Notes: a model not told the origin generated them from the letters alone. 52,380 nucleotides of DNA from Alterluteimonas quercicellularis (GCF_021191635.1 NZ_JAIWPR010000045.1:1-52380); one strand, 5' to 3'. Numbered from the stretch's first letter, positions 17,407 through 26,366 are shown. Made by a program: numbers and translations.

Positions 17407-18019
17407 GCGATGTCAGCGCGGTCAGATAGGGACGCATGGCCTTCCAGACGTGCGCCTGCTCGGCGAACCTGGCGATCTCCCCCGGCGTGGCCCTACGCTG
17501 GCGCAGGGCTTCGCGCATCGCTTCGACGACGACCGTCTCGCCGACCGTGCGGCGATAGCGGAACAGGTCGGCGATCGTCTTCGCCACGCCGAACACCGGT
17601 ACCGCGACGTCCTCGATGACCGGGTGCTCGATGCCGCTCGTCAGCAGCCCGGGCGGAAAGCGAACCACGCGGACGGGCGGATAGGCGATGCGAGGCCGCC
17701 AGGCTTTCCGGTCCAGCGCCACCCAGACCCGGGCCGGCAACTGGTCGGTCAGGCCATGGAAGGCCAGGGCCGACGTCAGGCAGATCACGCCTTTCGGGAT
17801 CAGCTTGGCGACTTCCGCCAGCGAATGCTGCGGATCGAGCGGCGCATCGGCAAGCTGATACAGGCCGCGCGCCAGGCGCACGATGACGCCCTCCTGTTCC
17901 AGCCGGGAGACGGTCGCGGCCGTGATCTTGGCGTCGCCGAATTCGCGCGCGCGCACCATCCCCCGGCTTCGCAGCAGGGAGAGAGCCTGATCGCGTTGGA
18001 CCGCGGGCGCGGCGCTCAT
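17399..18019 (-). CDS. abiEi: AbiEi-type antitoxin
   Basis: The 206-residue protein has an N-terminal winged helix (about 5-70, including ITAATVSRLEQEGVIVRLAR and GLYQLAD) and a C-terminal AbiEi domain (ICLTSALAFHGLTDQLPARV, later AKTIADLFRYRR). Such antitoxins repress their own promoter and neutralise the nucleotidyltransferase partner, here the overlapping downstream gene. A perfect 10-bp palindrome (ATCCTAGGAT) sits at 18028-18037, just upstream of the start, and could be part of an autoregulatory site. Confidence 0.9.
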   Translation of the reverse strand: MSAAPAVQRDQALSLLRSRGMVRAREFGDAKITAATVSRLEQEGVIVRLARGLYQLADAPLDPQHSLAEVAKLIPKGVICLTSALAFHGLTDQLPARVWVALDRKAWRPRIAYPPVRVVRFPPGLLTSGIEHPVIEDVAVPVFGVAKTIADLFRYRRTVGETVVVEAMREALRQRRATPGEIARFAEQAHVWKAMRPYLTALTSHG

Positions 18020-18027
18020 CGATATGA

Positions 18028-18037
18028 ATCCTAGGAT
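18028..18037. promoter_or_regulatory. Palindrome upstream of the AbiE operon
   Basis: ATCCTAGGAT is a perfect 10-bp palindrome 9 bases ahead of the AbiEi start codon, in a locally AT-rich stretch. AbiEi-type antitoxins are known to bind inverted repeats in their promoter; assigning this one is inference. Confidence 0.35.
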
Positions 18038-18133
18038 GTTTTTCAGAGTTGCCGAGGATTTATATCACAGGCGGCGATTCACGGAAGCTCCGGCACCCGC
18101 CCGCGAGTGGACGACCGGCTCAACATTGAAGTC

Positions 18134-18152
18134 GGTATGCGAATCGCATACC
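18134..18152. promoter_or_regulatory. Operator of the parD promoter
   Basis: GGTATGCGA-A-TCGCATACC is a perfect 9-1-9 inverted repeat 30 bases upstream of the ParD start. Ribbon-helix-helix antitoxins autoregulate through such palindromes. The repeat is seen directly; binding is inferred. Confidence 0.7.
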
Positions 18153-18182
18153 GTCAGCAACGTCCGATCAGGAGACACCGCC

Positions 18183-18455
18183 ATGGCGAACGTCGAGAAG
18201 ATGACCATCGCACTCACCGCCGAGCAGGCGGGCTTCGTGCGCCACGCCGTGGATTCGGGCGAGTACGCCTCCACGAGCGAGGCCATCCGGGAAGCCGTGC
18301 GCGAATGGAAGGAGCGGCGCGACCTGCTCGGCTACACGGTCGACGAACTGCGCGCGCTGGCGCAGGCCGGGATCGACAGCGGCACCAGCCCCCGGACCCT
18401 GGCGGACGTGAAATCCGAAGCGCGTCGGCGCCTGGCCGGCACTGCACGGGACTGA
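18183..18455 (+). CDS. parD: ParD-like ribbon-helix-helix antitoxin
   Basis: The 90-residue protein has a ParD/CopG ribbon-helix-helix N-terminus (EKMTIALTAEQAGFVRHAV, then STSEAIREAVREWKERR) and a C-terminal segment that would wrap the toxin. The ATG at 18183 has GGAG 8 bases upstream. A perfect 19-bp palindrome lies just upstream. The partner toxin gene starts 2 bases after its stop but is frameshifted, so this antitoxin may be orphaned. Confidence 0.9.
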   Translation: MANVEKMTIALTAEQAGFVRHAVDSGEYASTSEAIREAVREWKERRDLLGYTVDELRALAQAGIDSGTSPRTLADVKSEARRRLAGTARD

Positions 18456-18457
18456 CC

Positions 18458-18750
18458 GTGCCCACGCTCGTCCGCAGCCTGCTTGCCGACGAGGACCTGA
18501 TCGACATCTGGCTCTGGATCGCGAAGGACGATCCGGCCGCGGCGGACGGGTGCTGAACGCGGTCGCGCTTCGCTGGCAGCAACTCCTGGCGCATCCTCAC
18601 TCCGGCATGGCGCGCGACGACATCGGCGACGGAATCCGCCACCTCGTCGTCGGTCGTTATCTCACGCTTTATCGCACGACCATCGACGGGATCGAGATCG
18701 TCCGCGTGCTGCATGACCGGCGCAGGATCGGTCGCGCAGTCGCTCCGTAA
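18458..18750 (+). pseudogene. parE: ParE/RelE-superfamily toxin, frameshifted
   Basis: A GTG at 18458 starts a ParE-like N-terminus (LADEDLIDIWLWIAKDDPAA) that meets a TGA at about 18554. The family sequence continues in another frame from about 18548, with HPHSGMARDDIGDGIRHLVV, GRYLTLYR and IEIVRVLHDRRR, ending at a TAA. One extra G in the GGG at 18548-18550 would restore a continuous frame (ADG-VLNAV). Either a single-base deletion inactivated the toxin or there is a sequence error. Confidence 0.85.
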
Positions 18751-18829
18751 CGGCTCGCTCTGCAGCACAGCGAGCGACCAGGGGTAAAATCCCTCGGTCC
18801 AAGACCGCCGACCTGCACACAGGGCCACC

Positions 18830-20383
18830 ATGCATCCGACCTCCAGGCGGGATCTTCGTGGGGCGCCGGACGGCACTGCGGCTTCATCCTGCGCCCCGTC
18901 CATCGCATCTGCGCAGCATGGCCTCGCATCCGGAGCATTGGCGTTTTCGTCGGCGGCCGATCTGGCGCAACTGATCCAGCAGAAACAGGTCAGCTCGCTC
19001 GAACTCACCCGGGACTACATCGAGCGGATCGAACGGTTCGACGAAGCGCTGAATGCCATCGTGGTGCGGGACTTCGAGCGGGCGCTGGAGGGGGCGAAGC
19101 TGGCCGATGCCTCGCTTGCCCGCGGACACCGGCTGGGACCGCTGCACGGCGTCCCGATGACGATCAAGGAAACCTTCGACGTGTCCGGGTTGTCCACGAC
19201 GTGGGGCGTGCCGGAGCAACGGGACCACCTCGCCCCGAGCGACGCAACGGTCGTCGAGCGCCTGAGGGCAGCCGGCGCCCATGTCATGGGGAAGACGAAC
19301 GTCCCGCTGCGGCTCGGGGACTGGCAGACCTACAACGACATCTACGGAACGACCCGCAACCCCTGGGATACGGAGAGGTCGCCGGGCGGATCCTCCGGCG
19401 GATCGGCCGCCGCACTGGCGGCGGGTCTGACCGGCCTGGAGTTCGCCTCCGACATCGGTGGGTCGATCCGGAATCCGTCCCACTTCTGCGGGGTGTATGG
19501 GCACAAGCCCACCTATGGCATCGTGCCGACGCATGGTCACAGTCCTCTCGGCGTCGTCTCCGCGCCGGACCTGAACGTCGTCGGACCCATGGCGCGAAGC
19601 GCGGAAGACCTGGAACTGGCCCTGGAGGTCGTCGCGGGCCCCGACCGGTTCCGGTCGCCGGGCTGGCGACTGGCGCTTCCACCGCCGAAGGTGCGCACCC
19701 TGCGAGACCTGCGCGTCGCGATCTGGCCGATGGAGGATTGCGTTCCCACATCCGCCGAGATATCGGATCGCGTGCAGGCAGTCGGAGAAGCGGTCGCTCG
19801 GGCTGGCGCGGTCGTCTCCGATCTGGCGCGCCCCGACATCTCGCCAAAGGACGCGTACAACACCTACCTGAGCCTGTTGGGATCGACAGGGCTCGCCAAC
19901 CTCCCCGACGCGTACTACGCCGCGACCCAGCGGGCCGCCGCAGCGCTCGACGCGAACGACGCCTCGCCGTTGGCGGTCCTCACGCGCGCCCGCGTGCTGG
20001 ATCATCGAAGCTGGTCCGATCTCGACGAAGCGCGGACCCGCGACCGGCTACGGTGGCGCGCGTTCTTCGACGACTGGGATGTGGTGATCTGCCCGATTTC
20101 CGCAACGACGGCCTACGCACACGACCATCGGCCCAAGCCCGACCGAGTGCTCGCCGTCGACACGGCCATGACGTCGCACTACGAGCACTACTTCTGGGTC
20201 GGCCTGGCGACCGTCGCCTACTTGCCGAGCACTGCGTTTCCCAGCGGACTGTCGCGCGATGGGCTTCCGATCGGCCTGCAGATCATCGGACCGGAGTACG
20301 GCGACCGGACCACGATCGAAGTCGCCCGGCTGATTGCGCAAGAGCTTGGCGGTTTTCGGGCGCCGGCGGGTTTCGGGGCTTGA
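18830..20383 (+). CDS. Amidase signature-family hydrolase
   Basis: The 517-residue protein has the amidase-signature Ser-cisSer-Lys triad: K113 in MTIKETFD, S188 in the PGGSSGGSAAA loop and S212 in DIGGSIRNP. It would hydrolyse an amide or related bond; substrate prediction is not possible. The N-terminus carries SRRDLRG, a Tat-like twin arginine, followed by a weak Ala/Ser-rich segment, so export is possible but not clear. A TAAAAT, possibly a -10 element, lies at 18784-18789 inside AGGG-N7-CCCT. It stands alone between two toxin-antitoxin loci. Confidence 0.87.
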   Translation: MHPTSRRDLRGAPDGTAASSCAPSIASAQHGLASGALAFSSAADLAQLIQQKQVSSLELTRDYIERIERFDEALNAIVVRDFERALEGAKLADASLARGHRLGPLHGVPMTIKETFDVSGLSTTWGVPEQRDHLAPSDATVVERLRAAGAHVMGKTNVPLRLGDWQTYNDIYGTTRNPWDTERSPGGSSGGSAAALAAGLTGLEFASDIGGSIRNPSHFCGVYGHKPTYGIVPTHGHSPLGVVSAPDLNVVGPMARSAEDLELALEVVAGPDRFRSPGWRLALPPPKVRTLRDLRVAIWPMEDCVPTSAEISDRVQAVGEAVARAGAVVSDLARPDISPKDAYNTYLSLLGSTGLANLPDAYYAATQRAAAALDANDASPLAVLTRARVLDHRSWSDLDEARTRDRLRWRAFFDDWDVVICPISATTAYAHDHRPKPDRVLAVDTAMTSHYEHYFWVGLATVAYLPSTAFPSGLSRDGLPIGLQIIGPEYGDRTTIEVARLIAQELGGFRAPAGFGA

Positions 20384-20430
20384 CCTCCGCGGCCGAGCGG
20401 CCTCGTCCAGAGGGCGGGAACTAACCTTCA

Positions 20431-20518
20431 TGGGTTACATGGATGGGCAAATCCCCAATTCATGTAACCCACGCCAGTTGGTTTACAATGTTTAAATGAT
20501 TTCCGATATGTGTAAACC
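20431..20518. promoter_or_regulatory. Two inverted repeats in the XRE-ImmA promoter
   Basis: TGGGTTACATG (20431-20441) pairs perfectly with CATGTAACCCA (20461-20471) across 19 bases. GGTTTACA (20480-20487) pairs with TGTAAACC (20511-20518). The half-sites share a GGTTTACA/GGGTTACA core, as expected for repeated binding by one XRE-type repressor. The second pair lies 11 bases before the gene's ATG, in an AT-rich promoter-like stretch. Confidence 0.65.
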
Positions 20519-20528
20519 CGAGTAGGTC

Positions 20529-21596
20529 ATGCTAGGACCCAGGATCAAGCAAGGCCGGATGGCCGCAGGCCTGTCGCTGCGCGACCTCGCACAGGCGGCG
20601 GGGGTCAGCGCCATGGCCATCTCCAAGTACGAGCGCGAACAGATCCGGCCCTCGTCGGAGACCTTGCTACGTCTGGCCAAGGTGCTGGGCGTGCGCACCG
20701 AGTACTTCTTCCGGCAATCGGACATCGAGCTCTCCGAGGTCGAGTTCCGCAAGCACGCCAAGTTGTCGGCCAAGGACGAGGGCAAGGCGCTGGAGGACGT
20801 GCGCGAGCAACTGGAGCGCTGGCTGGAACTGGAGGCCGTCATCCCGGCCTCCTGGCCCAAGGCTTTCGCGCTGCCCCGGGGATTGCCTGCCGGGGTCGCT
20901 GCCTACGACGACATCGAAGCGTTGGCCGAGCGTCTGCGCACCGCCTGGCAACTGGGCACCGGCTCCATCCGCAATCTCGTCGACAAGATGGAAGAGGAGG
21001 GCATCAAGGTCATCCTCACCCCGCACGACGGCGGCAAGAAGTTCGACGGGCTCGTGGCCAAGGCCAACGGCCACACCGTCATCGTCGTCGGCCAGGGCTG
21101 GCCGGGCGACCGCCAGCGCTTCACCCTCGCCCACGAACTCGGCCATCTGGCATTGAACGGGCGGCTGGCCTCCAGCCTGGACGAGGAGCGCGCCTGCAAC
21201 CGCTTTGCCGGCGCCTTCCTGGTGCCGCGGGAGGAGGCGACCCGCGTCCTGGGCGCATCGCGTACCTGGCTGGAGCCCCGGGAGCTCTACCTGCTCAAGC
21301 ACGAGTGGGGGCTGAGCATGAACGGCTGGATCCACCGCGCCGAGGACCTGGGCATCCTCAACAAGGCCGCCGCGCGCCGGCACTGGGAGCACTTCGCCCG
21401 GCAAGGCTGGCGAGAAAGCGAACCGGGCGATCCCTATCCCAGGGAGCGCCCCTGCCGCTTCGCCCAACTCGTTTACCGCGCCCTGGCCGAAGACCTGATC
21501 GGGGAATCCAAGGCCGCCGAACTGCTGGGCATTCCCCTGGCGGAACTGCGGGCCCGCCGACGCATGGATGCGACCGATGCGGCTGATCGTCACTGA
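20529..21596 (+). CDS. XRE repressor fused to ImmA/IrrE-type metallopeptidase
   Basis: The 355-residue protein joins an XRE helix-turn-helix (about 5-60; LSLRDLAQAAGVSAMAISKY) to a COG2856/M78 zinc protease domain (about 150-270). HELGH (H202, E203, H206) and an acidic residue in LDEERACNRFAGAFLVP form the metal site. Members of this family act as repressors or antitoxins, or cleave a repressor when triggered. A PIN-domain gene overlaps its 3' end, which fits a toxin-antitoxin or stress-response pair. Inverted repeats upstream suggest autoregulation. Length and domain order are normal. Confidence 0.9.
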   Translation: MLGPRIKQGRMAAGLSLRDLAQAAGVSAMAISKYEREQIRPSSETLLRLAKVLGVRTEYFFRQSDIELSEVEFRKHAKLSAKDEGKALEDVREQLERWLELEAVIPASWPKAFALPRGLPAGVAAYDDIEALAERLRTAWQLGTGSIRNLVDKMEEEGIKVILTPHDGGKKFDGLVAKANGHTVIVVGQGWPGDRQRFTLAHELGHLALNGRLASSLDEERACNRFAGAFLVPREEATRVLGASRTWLEPRELYLLKHEWGLSMNGWIHRAEDLGILNKAAARRHWEHFARQGWRESEPGDPYPRERPCRFAQLVYRALAEDLIGESKAAELLGIPLAELRARRRMDATDAADRH

Positions 21597-22104
21597 CGCC
21601 AACATCATCATCGACCTTGCGGCCGGTGACCTGCTGGACACGATGTTCCGCCTGCCGCGGGTCGAGTTTTACGTCCCCGACGTGCTGTACGAGGAGGAGT
21701 TGGCCGAGCGCCATGGCAGCCTGCCTCGTCTCGGCCTCAAGATTGCCTCCCAGCCCGCCGAAGCCGTCGCCGAGGTCGAGCAACTGCGGCAGCGCTACCG
21801 GCGCGCAAGCGTCAACGACCTGTTCGCACTGGTGCTGGCGCGGCGGCTGGGCTGCGCCTTGCTCTCGGGCGACCGCGCCTTGCGCGAAGCGGCCGAGTTG
21901 GAGCGGATCGAGGTCCGAGGCACGCTCTGGCTCATCGACGCGCTGCTGCAGGCCCACTTGCTCACGATCGATCGGGCAGAAGCCGCCTACGAAGCCATGC
22001 GGCGGGACGGGAGTCGATTGCCTTGGGATGAGGTGAGGGCGCAGGTGGGGCGGTGGCGGGCGGGGTCGGGAGAATATGATGCCCGGTTGGGTGCAAGCAG
22101 ATGA
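21568..22104 (+). CDS. PIN-domain protein, putative toxin of the XRE-ImmA pair
   Basis: The 178-residue protein starts with the PIN hallmark VTDANIIIDL (D10). Acidic residues follow at E42-E44, D84 (SVNDLFAL) and D102 (LLSGDRALREAA), matching the four-acid metal site of PIN ribonucleases. It overlaps the XRE-ImmA gene by 29 bases; an ATG at 21577 is an alternative start. PIN proteins next to XRE-COG2856 proteins have been proposed as toxin-antitoxin modules. RNase activity is inferred from residues, not shown. Confidence 0.82.
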   Translation: MRPMRLIVTDANIIIDLAAGDLLDTMFRLPRVEFYVPDVLYEEELAERHGSLPRLGLKIASQPAEAVAEVEQLRQRYRRASVNDLFALVLARRLGCALLSGDRALREAAELERIEVRGTLWLIDALLQAHLLTIDRAEAAYEAMRRDGSRLPWDEVRAQVGRWRAGSGEYDARLGASR

Positions 22105-22357
22105 ATCTAAGGATTGGTGGCTGCTTTCGACCCAAAGCGGTCGCTTATGTGGCCGCGACACAGGGAGCAGTACGCGGAGGCAACCCCGCGGAGTTGGGGC
22201 GTCTGGCGCGCCCCCCGGACCATCGTAGACAGATTTGCCTTGGCCGATAAAGGTATCGCCCGATGGGCAAATTAAATTTAGGTATCCAAAGCGAACCGCT
22301 ACTGAAAGTGAGTGGGAGGTCGGAAGCTTCACATACGAGAGCAAAGTTGACGCTTCC
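22105..22357. other. Intergenic stretch with lower GC and no gene
   Basis: These 253 bases separate the convergent PIN and nuclease-like genes. I see an AT-rich patch around 22240-22300 (GCAAATTAAATTTAGG) and a TTTCGACCCAAAGCGGTCGC segment, but no reading frame with supporting features, no clear terminator and no recognisable transposon end. Confidence 0.5.
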
Positions 22358-23803
22358 TTAGCGCGACAACACGCTCGGCCGAGCCAGATTGCCCTGGATA
22401 ACTAGCACGCAGATCGACACGGCTCCTTGGGCCTGGGTGCGGATGTCCAGCAATGCCTCGGGCGGCATGGGCGCCGTCTTCTTTTCGCTGCTGTCGAGCA
22501 CGCACAAGATCGCGGTGCGCTTGGATTTGGCGACGGTATAGCTGGCGGTTTGCGCGAGGAAGGAGGCGCACTGGTCCACTGAACTGATCAGAGTGTCGAT
22601 GGCTTTGAGCTCGATCGGCATACCGCGCAATGATAGATCGGTGATGCCGCCAGCAGCATGGGCGTGCTCGTCCAGATCCGCGCCGATCAATGGATGACGA
22701 CGCAACTCTGCACGCACGTACCGTTGAAACGTCGCCTCATCCCATCGTCCCTTGAACTCAGCGTCCTGAACTGCGCGGCCGGCTAGACTGCACAGCGCGG
22801 CTAGCACGAGCAGCGCATCGGCGGTTTCCGATTGCGGTACGCCCGGGCGGCGACGCAGCGTGTCACGCAATGTGTACAGCGCTTGATCCAACCCTGGATA
22901 GCCGCAGACCTGCAGCTTGGAGGCGTCGGCACCATCCACGATCAGCGTGCGGTGGCCGACGACGGCCACCGGTTGGTCCCCGCGCTCGGGAATGAACTCG
23001 GCGGTGTATTTGAACTCGAATGGGCGTGCGTGCATGCCCTGAGGCAGCAGCAACGCGGCGCGGCCGCTCTGTCGCATCGTGTACGGCGCGTCGCCTTCAG
23101 GCCTTTGGAATTGAAAGCAGGGGAAATCGTAGGTCGATTTCGGCTCCACGGAGATCGGCGTCAGCCGTAGTTCGCGCTTGTCTTGCGGCCAGCGCGACAC
23201 GCGTACTTCGATCTCCAGGTCGTGCACTTCCCGAGCTGCCAGCTGATGCACTTCCGCGGCCGGCTGCCCATCGAACTGGAACTTCAAGAATGCCACGGTC
23301 AGATCGACTAGCGGTTCCATTTCCGGAGCCGCCAAGTCCGCCTTGACGGCCCAGTCCGGTTTTACCGGCTGCGCGAAGATGCCGATGGGCAGTGGCACGC
23401 CGGTGAGCGCCCGGGCGATGTCGGCGACCTGGTCGGTCGATTCCAAGGTTGTTAGGCCTTCCGCAGCCGCGCGCAGATCCGTCGCGGCATCGCTGTGGCG
23501 GTAGTCATCCAGCCATAGGCGGTGACGTTCGCGAGCACTGCGCAGAAACCGGTCGGCATCCGGCTCGGCGTCAAGGACGGCCCGGCGCCAATGCGCCAGC
23601 ATATCGACGATGCGCACGATGCCGCTGAAGGCGTTGTATGCCGTTGCGGCCGCCGCACTCGACAAGTTCACCGACACCGAATCCAATGCCACCGCCAGCA
23701 ATTTCAGATCGTGTGGCGGCCACTGACCTTGGGCGATCGCCGCCAAGGCCTCCACGGCTTGCAGGCGCGGCTGCAAGGACTCAGAAGAGAGGGACTTTTT
23801 CAT
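22358..23803 (-). CDS. PD-(D/E)XK nuclease-like protein of a two-gene module, otherwise unknown
   Basis: I do not recognise residues 1-340 of this 481-residue protein; they are helical at first, then beta-rich (about 160-300). The C-terminus has a restriction-nuclease-like core: E366, D389 in GGITDLSLRG, E398-x-K400 in IELKA, and Q418-x3-Y422 in LAQTASY, followed by a hydrophobic strand, TAILCVLDSSEKK. D-x8-ExK plus Q-x3-Y is the layout of RecB-like PD-(D/E)XK nucleases. The start lies 23 bases inside the end of the large upstream gene, so the two are translationally coupled. The neighbourhood of toxin-antitoxin genes suggests defence. Nuclease activity is inferred from motifs only. Confidence 0.75.
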   Translation of the reverse strand: MKKSLSSESLQPRLQAVEALAAIAQGQWPPHDLKLLAVALDSVSVNLSSAAAATAYNAFSGIVRIVDMLAHWRRAVLDAEPDADRFLRSARERHRLWLDDYRHSDAATDLRAAAEGLTTLESTDQVADIARALTGVPLPIGIFAQPVKPDWAVKADLAAPEMEPLVDLTVAFLKFQFDGQPAAEVHQLAAREVHDLEIEVRVSRWPQDKRELRLTPISVEPKSTYDFPCFQFQRPEGDAPYTMRQSGRAALLLPQGMHARPFEFKYTAEFIPERGDQPVAVVGHRTLIVDGADASKLQVCGYPGLDQALYTLRDTLRRRPGVPQSETADALLVLAALCSLAGRAVQDAEFKGRWDEATFQRYVRAELRRHPLIGADLDEHAHAAGGITDLSLRGMPIELKAIDTLISSVDQCASFLAQTASYTVAKSKRTAILCVLDSSEKKTAPMPPEALLDIRTQAQGAVSICVLVIQGNLARPSVLSR

Positions 23804-26336
23804 CGGTCTTCAACAGTTGTGCCAGCTCGTCATCGGCTCGCATCCAGGTCTCACCCAGCGCTAGAGCCTCTTCCAACTGACCTTCGCTGATCAGGTATTC
23901 GAAGCGGACACGGCGCTCGAGCTGCTGCGCCTGCATACGGCGCGCGCGCTCGCGCACTGTGTCGGGGAAGGCGGCTACGTGCAATGCGGCCACTTGCGTC
24001 GCGCCCAACCAGGCGCGATCTCGCGAGAGTAGTTCCACGAACGTACTGCACAGTTGGCGGTTGGTCGGGTCGGTCGCCACCGCCTGAAGAATCGCAGGGA
24101 CTTGGGGCGCGCACGCGCCCGGTGGGAGGTCCGCCACCAGTTCCAGCGCGTGCTCGAGTTCGTAGTCTTCTCGGCACTGGCCGACCCAGCCCAGAACCAA
24201 CGCCGCCCAGCCATCGAGATGCTGAAACTCCCTGAGAAAGAACCGGTGTCCGCTGCGCAAGAGTACCGAGGGCTCCAGTTCCGCTATGAGCGCCAACAGT
24301 ATCTGGCCTTGGGCCTCGGGCAAGCGGCCTTCACCGCGGTGGGTCGTCACCTTCGCCTCGATGCACTCGAGCAGAAACTCGGGGTCGCTCCCCCCACGGT
24401 AGGCGACGATGAGGTTTTCTAGGGCCGCGACCACCACGCGGTGGAAGTGGGCCGGAAGCCGAAGTCGACCCAGCGCTTGTACCGCAGCCTTGTGCACGAT
24501 GACGTAAGGATCGAAGAGCATCAGTACGAGGCTATCGGCGACCAAGTCGGGCAGATCGGCGAATCGCCGGCTGCCGATATCCTTGAGCGCGTCGGCGGCT
24601 GCGGCGCGGCCAGCGACCGAGGCGCCCACCATCGCGCCGTACAGGTAGGGCAGCATGGTCTTCAGCCCGGCGCTGGTCGCGAGCACTGGCGCGATCTCCC
24701 GCACGATTGCCGCCTCGAATGTATCGCCGAGCAAGCCGCGCTGACTGAGAAACGCCTCGAAGCGTGCCAGCCCCTCGGCATCAGCCAGTGCGCCGTGGAT
24801 GGCCAGCTCGAGCAACGCCGCACGCAGATACCACAGATTCGAGCGGCGGTTGGCTTTCTCCATTTCCGCCAACGGATGGGGAGGCGTGAGGATGCTGGGC
24901 TCTGGTTCTGGCGCCTGCAGCTTGGAATCGAGTACCGCGGCGGTGCCCAGCAGCACGTCCATCGCAGCCTTCGCGGCCGGTGCGAGCGCGGCACTCGGAT
25001 GTCGAAACGCACTCAGGACCTGCTGGGTGACCTCGCTGTTGTCCGAGGTCGCCGATAGCGCCGCCAGCCGTCGAATCGCCATGACGAATGCATGGGTGTG
25101 GGCCGGCCCCACGACGAGCGAGCTGTCACGAGTGCGATGCGCGAGACGCAGCACGTGCTCGTAGACTCCCGCCACGCGGCCTTCGCCTTCGTTCGAGGCA
25201 CTCTCGAACTGGCGCATTAGTTCTTCATCGGCCAGGTCGGGCGCGGCCAAGAAAGCACTGGCCAAAGCCACTTGGAGGTCATGGGAGATTTTGCGCAGCT
25301 CGGAATCGCGCTCGATCTCAACCAGGAAATCCAGCCGGGACAGGTGCGCCGCCAGCGGACGCAGGAAGGGGCGGACCCAACGCTCGCTTCGAGTGATCAA
25401 CAGACCCATGGCACGGGCCGTTACGCCCACTCGTAGTTGATCGCGGTGGGTGAGCAAGGCGAGCAGGCCTCGCTCGACGGGCTCGGGAAAGCGATCCGCC
25501 AGTTGAGTCAGCGGACTCGGATCGCCCTCGTCGCGGTGCGAGTGGCCGAACTCCGAGCGGGGTGGCGTCGCGACGTACGCCAGGCCGATGACCGCCCCGG
25601 GGACGTCGGCTGCATTGATGTGGTCCAGCCGCTGCATCACCGTCGCAGCGGCGAGGTCGAGTGCATACCCCTCTCGCAGGCACTTCATCGCACAGCGGAT
25701 CAGTCGAGGCTGGTCGGGTGTGTCGGCCAAAAGGGTCAGTCCGGGCGCCTCCAACCAGTGGTCGTCGTCTTCCAGTACCGAGAACAGATATTCGGTAAGC
25801 GCTGGCACGAGGATTTCCGGCGCCAGTCGGGCGCTCTCGATCACACGGGTCGCCGCTTGTTCGTCGCGATCGGTATCGAGCCGGTCCAGATCGTCCATGA
25901 AGGTCTTGGCCAGGACCGGCAAAATCGTCCGCAGCTCCGCGCGGACGGTCGCGCGAGCCTGCAGGGCCGCCTCCTTGGCGCGTTGCGCTTTCTGCGCACG
26001 CGTTTGTGCGTTCTGGCGATCGGCGTCGCGTTGCGCCACCAGCATGGCGAGGTTGGGCAACGCGACCGGCATGCGATGCGAGCAACCCGTGCAATGGGCG
26101 TCATGGAAGCGCACCGCGGATTCTTCCAGCAGCCAGGTCGCCATTCCCGAAGCCGGGGCGAAATCGCACACCATGGCGTGGTGTCCGATGGGTAGGCCGG
26201 TTTCCATCTCGATCAGGCCCGTGCCGCCGAACTTCTCCACGCGGGCATGACGGCACCAGTTGCGGATCAGCCGTTTGGCGTCCTGGTTACGCTCGCCATC
26301 CCGAATCGTGCGTTCGATATCCAGATCCCGACTCAC
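23781..26336 (-). CDS. Large helical-repeat protein with CxxC module, partner of the nuclease-like protein
   Basis: This 851-residue protein is not one I can name. I chose GTG at 26336 because AGGAG lies 7 bases upstream; an in-frame GTG at 26366 is possible. Residues about 25-95 form a compact module (KFGGTGLIEMETGLPIGH, then HCTGCSHRMPVALPNL) with C82-x2-C85. A charged coiled coil (about 97-140) follows. The rest is almost entirely amphipathic helices with HEAT/ARM-like periodicity (for example DPYVIVHKAAVQALGRLRLP and GRAAAADALKDIG). I see no P-loop. It is first in a two-gene operon with the PD-(D/E)XK protein and could be its sensor or scaffold; that role is inferred. Confidence 0.75.
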   Translation of the reverse strand: MSRDLDIERTIRDGERNQDAKRLIRNWCRHARVEKFGGTGLIEMETGLPIGHHAMVCDFAPASGMATWLLEESAVRFHDAHCTGCSHRMPVALPNLAMLVAQRDADRQNAQTRAQKAQRAKEAALQARATVRAELRTILPVLAKTFMDDLDRLDTDRDEQAATRVIESARLAPEILVPALTEYLFSVLEDDDHWLEAPGLTLLADTPDQPRLIRCAMKCLREGYALDLAAATVMQRLDHINAADVPGAVIGLAYVATPPRSEFGHSHRDEGDPSPLTQLADRFPEPVERGLLALLTHRDQLRVGVTARAMGLLITRSERWVRPFLRPLAAHLSRLDFLVEIERDSELRKISHDLQVALASAFLAAPDLADEELMRQFESASNEGEGRVAGVYEHVLRLAHRTRDSSLVVGPAHTHAFVMAIRRLAALSATSDNSEVTQQVLSAFRHPSAALAPAAKAAMDVLLGTAAVLDSKLQAPEPEPSILTPPHPLAEMEKANRRSNLWYLRAALLELAIHGALADAEGLARFEAFLSQRGLLGDTFEAAIVREIAPVLATSAGLKTMLPYLYGAMVGASVAGRAAAADALKDIGSRRFADLPDLVADSLVLMLFDPYVIVHKAAVQALGRLRLPAHFHRVVVAALENLIVAYRGGSDPEFLLECIEAKVTTHRGEGRLPEAQGQILLALIAELEPSVLLRSGHRFFLREFQHLDGWAALVLGWVGQCREDYELEHALELVADLPPGACAPQVPAILQAVATDPTNRQLCSTFVELLSRDRAWLGATQVAALHVAAFPDTVRERARRMQAQQLERRVRFEYLISEGQLEEALALGETWMRADDELAQLLKTDEKVPLF

Positions 26337-26366
26337 CCACTCGCTCCTGTCACGATTGCCGGTCAC

